Positions 1 through 10,678 of a stretch of DNA of 64,000 nt are shown piece by piece (the stretch's first letter is position 1; every line of letters begins with the position of its first letter). The translations under genes and the position numbers were made by a program. The stretch comes from Dioscorea cayenensis subsp. rotundata (Eukaryota; Streptophyta; Magnoliopsida; Dioscoreales; Dioscoreaceae). The notes beneath the pieces were generated by a model, which saw only the letters and a program-made list of their open reading frames with translations, ran no database searches and was not told the DNA's origin. The stretch covers positions 496,001 through 560,000 of the forward strand of contig NC_052495.1 of the NCBI RefSeq assembly GCF_009730915.1. Direction: 5' to 3'.

Positions 1-3000
1 CTTGTAAGATTGGTGTGGCAGAATGTGAGGCAACTGAAGGTTTTAAGCAAGTTGATGATGTTGCAAGAAGGGAGGATTCAATAGCATCTCCAAGGATTCA
101 TGCTGAATCTGAAGCTTTAGCTGTTCCAAAACAAAAGGCATTGGCAAGACGATCAACTCGTAATTCAACCAAGAATGAAGCACTTTTAACATCTGCTATG
201 AAAAATACCATTCCAAAAGAAAAAGCGGTGGCAAGGCGATCAACTCGTCATTCTACCAAGAATGAAGCACCTTTAACAACTGTTCCACAAAATGTGCCAG
301 TTGAGGTTGGCAAGAACAGAAGTACTGCCAAGAGGGCCAGGGAAGTGGTTCCTGATGAAGATGCTTCTTATGTTGAAAGAGATACCTCTGGAAGATTTCC
401 TGTTTCAAAAAATCAGGAAAATGGCACTATTGTTGACGGAAATGACAGGAAACCTGGCTCTCATGTACCTAATACCAGAGGCAGTAAGAGTTGCAGGAGA
501 GTTAACTCCATTGATGAAGCACCACCAGATGAACACTCTACAGATCCACCTCTGAGCTTGTTGGAAGATTCTTGTCAACATATTATCATTGGTGAAGGTT
601 CTGCAAGCAATGTTAGTAGTAAGAGTCAATCTAGTCAAAGGCTCCAGAGTATGGGGAAGATGCCCTTCGATGTGCAGAAGAATTCTGAAGACAATATACA
701 TAATAGAAGTGGTGATGATAAGTTAGTTGATGAGCACAAATGTTTGGAAGAAGTGTGTTCAACCCATGAAGATCAGGTCATGATATCTGGTTCATCTGAA
801 GTTATGAATGTTTGCAAAACATTAGAAGCAACTCCTTGTTCTGCAGTTCAGGACAATTGTGCCCAAAATGTGGATGAAGAGAAGATTTGTGAAGCCAGGA
901 ATTGTGTTCTTGTTGATATTGAGCACTCTTCTTTGTCAATGCATGCCAATGGGTCTTTTGGCCCGGCTGAGACAGTCACTGAAGCAGTTGGAAATCCACA
1001 AATTGATGCTCTTCTGGCCCTTGAACAAACCAAAAAAGGATTTACTGCATGTACTCTGTGTGTGGAAAATGTTGAGCAAGTTAATACTGCAGAAGTTAGC
1101 CATGAATTCATTGATTCAGAATCCACTCCAGTTGTGGCAGCAGATAGTGAAATGGTGTTAGATGTGATTCACAATATTCATAATGAGGATGACCCTAAAC
1201 ACAGAGAACCATCGCATTCTGTTGTTGGTATATCCTTGACTTGTGAAGAAATTCAAGAACTCACGTCTGCCATTGACAATGAAGTCTCGTTAGGAATTGA
1301 TCAACAAAAGTTTGCTACGGTAGCTGATGTTCCTGATGCGAGGGAGATATCTTCACATCTCACTGACACACCCAATGATACTCATGGTGAGTTGTACTAT
1401 ATCAACTGTTAATTTTGATTGATAAATGGCATCATCATAATCTTTTAAATTGTACTTCGATTGGATTTTGGTGTGAATTTAATTTAAGTATTGAAACTTT
1501 TCACAAATCCTGCAGTAAATCATTCAGAAGACTCTTCAGATCAGCAAAGTGCCCCCTTAAAAGATATGGGAACAGCAGAAGCAACTCTGACGACAATGTT
1601 GGTCTTTAAGTCAGCAACTGAAACATTTGGCTATGTTGAAGAGATTAACGAGGCAGACAAGAACTTTTCTGGTTCATGCTCAGGCAAATTGGCCTTTGAG
1701 GATAATAAAGAAACCTTGATGCTTGATTCTGAAAACTTCTCACTATCAGTTGGTTTGCAAGAAAATAGTGCTGAATTTGCTCGGGATCAAATGAAACCAT
1801 CTTTGCGGGCTGACAGATTGGCTGCTGTTCAATGTGCTGGCATGAGTCCGAGGGAAATTCCCAAAAGCTTATCTTGTTATGATAGTTCACATGATGGCTC
1901 ATGCTCCCAAAATCATATGATAGCTATTCGTCCTGGAGCTAGGATGCATGTAGACAAGGAAATTTCCGCTTCTGAGTATATGGCATCACTAACAGTGGAC
2001 AAGGATGCTAGTGAAGTACTTGATGGTATGGATGCTAAAAATTACTCAGAAATGGAAGGGGACTGTAATGCTTCTCTTGATGAAAAGTTCTGTGAAGATA
2101 GTATCGACCTGCTCCCACCGACTACTGGTGACCTGCTTGAGAAGCGAGTTGAAGATATAGGAATGGCGGCCAATGATATAGAATTTCCTTTCCTTTCAGA
2201 GGACGTGGATTCTGAAATGAAGGTGATGGAAAAGGTGGCTGTTTTGGAAGTGCATGATGGTATAGATGCCAAAAATCATTTAGAGTTGGAAGGAGACAGT
2301 AATGTTTCTTTTGAAGAAAGGTTCTGTGAAGTTAGTATAGACCCACTCCCTCCAACCGCTGGTGACCTGCTAGAGGAGCGAGATGAAGATAAAGAAATGG
2401 TGGCCAAGGATAAAGAATTTCCTCTCCCTTCAGAGGACGTGGTTTCTAAAATGAAGGTGATGGAAAAGGAGGCTATTTTGGAAGTGCTTGATGGTAGAGA
2501 TGCCAAAAATCATTCAGAGTCGGAAGGAGGCAGTAATACTTCTCTTGAAGAAAGGTTCTGTGAAGCTAGTATAGACCCACTCCCTCCAACTGCTGGTCAC
2601 CTGCTAGAGAAGCCAGATGAAAATAAAGAGATGGCCACGGAGGATATAGAAGTTTCCCACCTTTCAGAGAACTTGGCTTGTGAAATGGAGGTGACATCAG
2701 AAAAACCTGGTTGTTTGGATCCTGAGGAGGATGGAGCTACTTTGGAGAGTCAGTTACAAATGGATCACGAAAGCGCAACTCTGCTGAGGCTTGATGGTAC
2801 GATAATTGATTCTAAAAGTGGAATTCAGAAGGTCATTCTTGAGGTTGTTGGTGAAGATGCTAGTGAAACTTGTGATGGCTGCCATGAAGATGTCGGACAA
2901 GACAATGAAAGAACAAAATTCTCTAGTGTAGATGTTGTTCTTCAGCAATTTATTTTTCGTGAAGAAGCATCAACTGAAACTGTTTCTGAAGATTTTCAAC

Positions 3001-6000
3001 AGACTGATTATACAGACCCTTCCACTCAACTGAAAATTCAAGATGGGGACGAAATGGCTTCGCATCGTAACAGTTACTCAACTGTGGATTCCGTTGATAT
3101 TCATGGTAAAGTTTTCTACTCTAGCTATGGTTTTATTGCTCTTGCGTAGTGTACTTCTGCAATAGATTACAGCTTATCTATCTTGGCAGATCTTGAGACA
3201 CATGATTCATCAAATTTGCAAACTGACTTAGAGAACCAGATGCAAGCTCCAACAACGTTTGTCAAAGAACGAGAAGTTGTCTCTTGGGATGATTCACAGA
3301 CATGTGAAACTTTACCAAGAGACTTGAAAAATTCTACTGCAGCATATTTTCCTGTTGATATGGGGAATGTTAGTGGTGAAACTGACGACAGCCACCATGA
3401 TGATGAGAAAGCCTCTCAAGTTAGAAATATTCCTGTTACTGATGATTTAGTCTTCCAATTGTGTTCCGGTGGCTTGCTGCAGCAAGATATACATGAGAAA
3501 CCAGATGAAGATAACTTAAAGGATGTCTTGGGTCCTATTGATTGCGACACATCTATTACAGAACCAAAGCATTTGATTTACATCCTGGTAGCTGGAGATG
3601 TTTCAGGAGAAGTTGGCAGTTCGAATGCTAATACAACTGTAGCATCAGATGAAAACCAGATAACTGCTTCTCCATGCAACTTTCATGAAGATCGAGACTG
3701 TGTGAGCCCATCATTAGTAGACGATCTGAAGTCTGCAGAGGAAACAGAGATCCATGCATTTAATGGTCAGTTGATGGATACTGATGAAGTAACAAAGCAT
3801 GACTTGGCCACTGCCTCTGATGATCTGAACAAAGAAAATATGGAAACTTCAGAAGGTGATGTCATGGCCGATGAAGATGGAAATGGAAACAGTAGAGCTA
3901 TGGAGGAAAATACTCTACATAAGGATGTACCCTTTCTCTTGCAAAGAGTTTGTGATAATAGCAATGAACTCCATTATGCTGGAATTGCTGCTTATTCTTC
4001 AGATATTTATGGTGCCTTGTACTCTTGCACTTGACATATGCTTTCTTTGGATATTTCACACCTTACTAACAGATGGTTGTTCTTTTCTTTTGCAGAGAGC
4101 CACTCTGGTTTGACTCCACTCCAAAATGCTTCTTTGCCGTCACAAACTAAAAATGGTTAGTGATGCAACGTTCTAGCTTTTTGTTTCGCACACACAGACA
4201 TGAATACATCTTTGACATTTTGCATGTATTGTAGATAGAAACATGGTGAAGTTATGCACAGCTGCGGAGATGACCATTGACAAAATTGAAAAAATTGAAG
4301 ATAAGTTTGATAACGACGACAGAGAAGTTAGGAATTTTGTTAAGGGCAGTGAGCCAACTATCTCAGAGGTCGATGCTGATGATGCCACAATGGGACATGA
4401 ATGTGGAGATGTCTCAGAGATAGCAGAACAATCTATCTGGGACCAAGATGTTATGAAGATTGAAAATATGGACATGGTGGCTAGATATGGTAGTGATGAT
4501 ATTGAAGGAGCTCAAGTAGCTAAGGGTGAGAGTGAAAGTACTTCAGTTTTCAATATCTGTGAAAATTTCAAGGATGGTGAAAATGCAAATGGATGTCAAG
4601 GTTGGGTTGCCAAGAGTCTCTTGTTTATATTCTTTATTTCAATTGTCTTGCGTCTTTTTTTTTTCCTTTGTATAATTATTATTTTAACTCTTATAATTTA
4701 TATTATCTTGAGTGCAGATGAGAATTCCATGTTTGCAGACATGATGGTTGAGAAGGAGAATAATACAGATATTACAAATTTAGAAGGAACATTAGCAGAA
4801 TCTCGATTGTGTGAAGCACCTTCCTCCGCAGGACAGTTAGTTTCAGTTTCAAAAGAACTGTTATATAGTAATTGGACTATAGATTCTACCGTGGATGTTT
4901 GCCAAGCTGTTTCAGGGGGACATGATGATAGGGAAATCTACCAGGACACTATGAAACATGAAGTCAACTTTCAGACAGAGACATCTAATCTCCAAAATCA
5001 TGATTATTCAAGTGAGAGGATAGACTCTGTGGATTTTGAAGAAACCAAGGATTGTGGGATCAGAGCGAAAGAAAGCACAAATCTAGAAGGCCATGAACAG
5101 ATTGAAGAAACTTTCCATGAAACTGATTGTCAAGGTTAGTTTAAATCAATTCTCATTCACATTTTGGAAGTTTATCATCTATTTGCTTCTTAATGCTTAC
5201 TGCCTCAACTCTTCAGTGTTACCTTTTTCAAATTAAGGAATTAATACTGAACAAGAGCTAGACTATTAGAATATGATAAAAATTGCATTTCATTGATATC
5301 ATGCATAAATTGCATCTAGCCTTTTGTAGTATCTTGTGCTAATAAGGCAGCTGCTGATATTAAACTTTTGACAAGCATAGAACAAGAATGTGGTGAGCAG
5401 TCTAATGTGAATGGTGCAAACCAGACTGATGCAGGCTCTGCTCTTTTGTCTCCAGCCGCGGAAACCAGACAAACTATTGATCCTGAACCTCAACATCCCT
5501 TGGCAAAGGAAACATTAATCAACAGTTTGGATTGTCAAGGTCTGTGTATGGAATGTTCTATATTTATATATTTAAATTGCCAATAAGGCATCATCTAAAA
5601 GATGTCATTCTTGCAGCTTCAGGCTTGTCCTGTGATGAAAGGGGGTTATTTCAGGATATCACTTTTCCTGAAAATGACGATGGTAAGACCTCTTTTATAT
5701 TATGAACCAAATGATGTAATTTTATGCCAAGTAACATTAATAAATTTATTTGGATTTGCAGAGCAAGGTCTTGGGAATGAAAGGGGGGATGAATTGTGCT
5801 CTGGGAAAGTGAAGGATCAGAATGATGTACACAAATTGAGCAACGAAACTTCGGTTGTGGAAAATACATCCGATGAAACCGAGAATAATTCCAATGGGAT
5901 TGAAATTTACAGGATGGAGGAAACTAAATGTATCTTAAATCAATCATCAGCCTTCCAAGAGCCAGTTTGTGCGGAAAGTGCTGATCAAGCTGAGGAATCA

Positions 6001-6425
6001 ATGAATCAAGAAAATCAATCTGTTTCATCGTTTGATTGTTCTCCTTCAAAATTCAGAAACCATGCAAACACTGATGACTCTGGAATTGGTGAGTTTTTCT
6101 TTGTTCTTAGCTACACTGTTGAATAGTAGCAATTCACTTGCTTACTAAAACTGCTTGTGTTTTCACTGCAGACTTGTTGGATGAGATCAACCACAAGTTG
6201 ATAAATTTCAACATTTCCAGTGCAAATAAATTTAAAAAAGTCCTAATTCATAAAACACCAATGCAGCTTCTTGATGCATTGAGACCTCAAACTCAAATTA
6301 GTGAGTTGAAGAACAAGGAGAACGCGCCACTAGTGAAGATCGAGCATTCGATTATTCGAACTGTTGAAAAATCAAGAAGGCCTCTTCAAAGTCTTCAGAA
6401 CAATGAAAAAGTACAGCAACCATGA
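1..6425 (+). CDS. 3' part of a large acidic, repeat-rich protein of unknown function
   Basis: Not recognised. The frame is open from the window edge, so the start lies upstream. Exons read from splice sites: 1-1386, 1516-3105, 3190-4011, about 4097-4155, 4235-4600, 4718-5134, 5351 (or 5330)-5539, 5617-5682, 5762-6088, 6172-6425, about 1,820 residues. The product is rich in Glu, Asp and Ser with no membrane segment. Near the N-terminal edge a 29-residue unit is repeated, each with a basic ARRSTR motif; further on there are three 78-residue repeats. The last exon is the most structured part: a Leu- and Lys-rich segment with NKENAP, which matches a KEN-type APC/C degron. Every intron whose edges I could fix is phase 1. 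The small exon near 4097-4155 is 59 nt as placed and does not keep phase, so its edges are uncertain. A nuclear or chromosome-associated role is only a guess from the basic motifs and KEN box. Confidence 0.75.
141..300 (+). repeat. Two 87-nt in-frame repeats with ARRSTR motif
   Basis: Within the first exon the pieces near 143 and 230 are the same sequence offset by 87 nt (29 codons). Both encode a Lys-rich lead, then ARRSTR, then a STKNEA segment. The basic repeats stand out against an otherwise acidic protein and could bind nucleic acid or act as a nuclear-targeting patch; that role is inference. Confidence 0.8.
2013..2714 (+). repeat. Three tandem 234-nt coding repeats
   Basis: Units begin at 2013, 2247 and 2481, exactly 234 nt (78 codons) apart, and stay in frame. 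Each unit carries DAKN, an acidic stretch, FCE, a central PLPPT-like core, GxLLE and a Met/Glu-rich tail. Units 2 and 3 look closer to each other than either is to unit 1. All three lie inside one long exon. Confidence 0.92.
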
Positions 6426-6893
6426 AAAGTGTAGAACAAATGTGTGTGTGTGTGTGTGTTTTGTTCTTTTGAGGTTTCTCAACACATGGTTGAAGGTTTA
6501 ACTGAACATCTTATTGATTTGAAGGACAGAATGGCTGTTGTTGTTTTATCAAAGTTGGGAATGATTTTTGCAACTGATTTGTTGTTATAAATGAATATGC
6601 AAATCAAATTTGTTTGCTTTGTGATCTAATCTTATTTTGGTGTTTCCTTGCAGTGAAGTTGGTATGATTAAGAGCTTTTTGAAGAAAATTTAAAATTAAT
6701 GAAAATTTTAGCCACAAAATTGTAATCTTTAAGGATTTGTTAACTAACTAACTAACAGGGGTTTCCCCCCTATTTTTATCTACTCTAATTGAAGTCTGAA
6801 GTTTATCATTATTGATTAATTGACTGACAAAAAGTTTAACTGAAATTAAATAATCAATTTCAGGATCAATTGAAGCAAATGATAGTAAATATT
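6426..6893 (+). other. 3' UTR and downstream flank of the acidic-protein gene
   Basis: Starts after the TGA at 6423-6425. It contains a short (GT)n run near 6441-6459, then T-rich transcribed-looking sequence typical of a plant 3' UTR. No single poly(A) signal can be chosen confidently. AT-rich sequence continues to the N gap. Confidence 0.5.
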
Positions 6894-7893
6894 NNNNNNN
6901 NNNNNNNNNNNNNNNNNNNNNNNNNNNNNNNNNNNNNNNNNNNNNNNNNNNNNNNNNNNNNNNNNNNNNNNNNNNNNNNNNNNNNNNNNNNNNNNNNNNN
7001 NNNNNNNNNNNNNNNNNNNNNNNNNNNNNNNNNNNNNNNNNNNNNNNNNNNNNNNNNNNNNNNNNNNNNNNNNNNNNNNNNNNNNNNNNNNNNNNNNNNN
7101 NNNNNNNNNNNNNNNNNNNNNNNNNNNNNNNNNNNNNNNNNNNNNNNNNNNNNNNNNNNNNNNNNNNNNNNNNNNNNNNNNNNNNNNNNNNNNNNNNNNN
7201 NNNNNNNNNNNNNNNNNNNNNNNNNNNNNNNNNNNNNNNNNNNNNNNNNNNNNNNNNNNNNNNNNNNNNNNNNNNNNNNNNNNNNNNNNNNNNNNNNNNN
7301 NNNNNNNNNNNNNNNNNNNNNNNNNNNNNNNNNNNNNNNNNNNNNNNNNNNNNNNNNNNNNNNNNNNNNNNNNNNNNNNNNNNNNNNNNNNNNNNNNNNN
7401 NNNNNNNNNNNNNNNNNNNNNNNNNNNNNNNNNNNNNNNNNNNNNNNNNNNNNNNNNNNNNNNNNNNNNNNNNNNNNNNNNNNNNNNNNNNNNNNNNNNN
7501 NNNNNNNNNNNNNNNNNNNNNNNNNNNNNNNNNNNNNNNNNNNNNNNNNNNNNNNNNNNNNNNNNNNNNNNNNNNNNNNNNNNNNNNNNNNNNNNNNNNN
7601 NNNNNNNNNNNNNNNNNNNNNNNNNNNNNNNNNNNNNNNNNNNNNNNNNNNNNNNNNNNNNNNNNNNNNNNNNNNNNNNNNNNNNNNNNNNNNNNNNNNN
7701 NNNNNNNNNNNNNNNNNNNNNNNNNNNNNNNNNNNNNNNNNNNNNNNNNNNNNNNNNNNNNNNNNNNNNNNNNNNNNNNNNNNNNNNNNNNNNNNNNNNN
7801 NNNNNNNNNNNNNNNNNNNNNNNNNNNNNNNNNNNNNNNNNNNNNNNNNNNNNNNNNNNNNNNNNNNNNNNNNNNNNNNNNNNNNNNNNNNNN
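6894..7893. other. Assembly gap of exactly 1000 N
   Basis: A run of exactly 1000 N is a conventional placeholder for a gap of unknown length. Order and distance across this point are therefore not certain, and reading frames spanning the N run mean nothing. Confidence 0.99.
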
Positions 7894-9920
7894 CTCTCAA
7901 GCTCACTTCCATTCTGAACTCCACTTCCATAAAACTCATCTACGTGTAAGCCACCTACAACCAATCACCTTCTTCCACATCCCCAATCCCCCATCCAGAG
8001 AACCTTATCCTTGTTACAACTCACAAACATTCCCACATTTTCAGCACATGCCTTGCCATAAAAACAAACACTTTATTAATTATTAGCACAAGTATAATTT
8101 TTATCATAATTAAAAGATAAATTAATAAACCACAAGTGGGGGGTTCTTCACTTCATTCAAGTTAAAAATAAAGATCCATATTGATATACAAATAGATACT
8201 TTGTTCCAGCCTTTTGATTTCTAGTGGGTCATGTTGCAGCTTTTGTTCCCTCTTTGAGTGCATGTTCTTTATCTTTCCTCACTTCCTTTGAAGCTTCACC
8301 GTACAACCAAAATATTCTGAAGATCTTAATGAAGCTCCCTTGTCATTGAAACTATATATCCCTCCAAGTGCTCAATATGATTTTAATTAATATAAACTTT
8401 TTATTTATTAATAACACTAATCATCAGATACTTTTGCACTTTGATGTGTATGAGTATACAAGTTGGTAATTAAAACTGGCTACTTTGAATTGGTGGTATT
8501 TGCACTCCTGTAAAGAAAGTTGGCACCTTTTGACTTAGACACAAGCTTGATTTTATCTCCAATGTAAACAATAAGCAACTTGGTGAGATACAATACCGAT
8601 ATATATATACCGATAACTTTATCTTCATAATTGATACAAATTAAGAACTCTCACTCTGATCAAGTTGCTGCTTTTGTAGCATATGATCATACTGTGGATT
8701 AATTAAAGCTAAATGCCAGTTCAAAATGCAGTAAGGAAAGAGATTGTTATGATTATTTTATAGTGAAATTAAGGCGAAAACATATCCATAACTTTGATTA
8801 AGTTATTTTGGTATTTCATTTGATTGGTTTAGATCACTTTGATGCTGAAGTTTTGGATTGCTGCTTTTATGAATCTGATGTGTATTCCAGTTAGGAACTT
8901 TTAACATTTAAGAAAAAAAGAAAGCTTTAATTAATGATTTGATGGCATTGTTCAGCAATTGGAATTCTTTAACATACCATTTGAAGAACAATGCATATTA
9001 TTTAGATTTCTGAACATTTCTAGTGCTGCAATATTTCTAGATCACACTGCTTGAAAATTGCACCTGATTAATTCTTGGGTAAGTTTATGGTTTTAGCATC
9101 ACACATGTTCTCATTTGCATGACAAATTATGATGAGAACAATTCAGACTCAATTATTTTCTGTGATACTTGTTCATATGGGAATTGAAATGTAAAAACCC
9201 CCAGCCCAATCCATGATAAGAAATGTCCCTCAAAATAAAATTTAATGGTTATGGATTTTAGTATCAAAACATTTAATCTATTCTTTATATATATATATAT
9301 ATAATAAATGTGGATAAACTATGATTCTATATAGAAAAAAAAATGGAAATATATCACACATAATAAAAGTGCATGACATATATATAGAAGATGCTTACCA
9401 TCAAATATTATAGGTGTTCCATCCTTAATTTATATTTGTTTTAATAAATGAGAGTTTTGCACTAATGTTAACCAAAACACCACTAATCTATGTCTGTCAC
9501 ATTAATTATTGATTTTTTTTCTTATTAAAATTAAACTAAATAAATCAAATAGCAATAAAGACAAACAATTCCAGCCAACATTCACCACTTATATAATTTG
9601 TCCAAACCAAACACAAACTAAATAATTTTTTATAAAAAATTACAAATATATACCTAGAGGCTAGAGCAGAGACTAATGAGACAACCTACTAACTTCTAAT
9701 CATTTGATTTTGTCTTCATTAATCATAATTTACACTAATCACACTCTTAATCACAATCACAGTTTACTACCAAAATTATCCCTCTTTTTATCATTAGTTT
9801 CCATCAATAACCACACCAATAATAAATCAATACATATATATATATATATATATATAGTATTATCTTTTTTATCATACATCTTTTATCACTAAAACGCTAA
9901 TTAAGAAAAGTCTAATGTTC
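7894..9920. other. Intergenic, AT-rich
   Basis: No supportable gene. The first 70 bases read on the minus strand as a short open stretch running into the N gap, which could be the edge of an exon hidden in the gap, but it is too short to judge. The rest is AT-rich with small TA microsatellites near 9286-9302 and 9834-9855. Confidence 0.5.
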
Positions 9921-9924
9921 ATAT

Positions 9925-9966
9925 TGGGCCGGGTGGCCCACTAGTTCAGGCCTGAAAAGCCCAATT
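9925..9966 (+). promoter_or_regulatory. Site II (TGGGCC/GGCCCA) elements upstream of ATG13
   Basis: TGGGCC at 9925-9930 and GGCCCA at 9935-9940 form a near-palindrome, followed by GCCCAAT near 9960. Site II elements bind TCP factors in many constitutively expressed plant genes. They lie about 740 bp before the ATG13 start codon, and the sequence from about 10040 looks like a long 5' leader. A telo-box (AAACCCTA) sits at 10476-10483, a frequent partner of site II. Confidence 0.55.
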
Positions 9967-10001
9967 ACTGCCAATTGAGGGCATAGCCGTACTTTAAATA
10001 A

Positions 10002-10678
10002 ATGAGTGAGGGCATATGCGTAATTTTAGGAAAACCGGGCTTCTTCTTCGCGAGAAGAAAGAAAGCCATAAAAGCCCATCGAGAGCTTAATAAGAAGTTT
10101 GAACGAGAGACGAAGTATGAAACCCTTTTTAAAAAAATACGGTGCCAAATCCCTAGATTGAAAGGAATCCTAAAGGGATGCTGTTTTTACCCTTAATTTT
10201 GCCGGAGATATCACTGATTTGTTATTGTGTTCCTATCGCTGCGGTACCATCTCAATTTGCTTGTTATTTTGAGCTATTTTGGTGAATTTTTTTATGGTTT
10301 TTTTAGTGTTTGTGTTTGTGTTTTTCATCTGATGTTCTGATTCTTTCTTTATGCTTGATTTTCCCCTTGTTTTTGAGATCTGGTTGGGTTGAATTTGTAG
10401 ATAGTGCTCCAGTTTAGCTTTTTTGTTAGAACTGTTGCTTGTTTTGCTGTGGAACTAGCTGATAAGTTTAGGTAGAAACCCTAGAGAATTTGGCAGTTGC
10501 TGTTGAGAAAACTACTGCGATAAACTTGAGGAATTCGCTTGAAAGAAGTGAACTTGGGATGCGGTTTGGAATGCCTGTACTTTGGGTTTTAGTTTCCTGA
10601 TACTTCATCCTTCAAAGGGCTTCGATTTGAACGGATTGGTTTTTAGATTCCAAATTTGGCATAGTTCTGCTGTTGGTC
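10002..10678 (+). other. Probable ATG13 5' leader with upstream ORFs
   Basis: This stretch contains a 64-codon ORF (10002-10196) and several short ATGs before the ATG at 10679. The predicted 64-residue product is basic and resembles nothing I know. Whether it is translated depends on the transcription start, which cannot be fixed from sequence. The later part (10200-10670) is T-rich and could include an unplaced leader intron. Confidence 0.4.

Noticed and set aside
6846..7964. Long open frames spanning the N run
   Set aside because: They consist of unknown residues across the 1000-N gap and carry no coding evidence.
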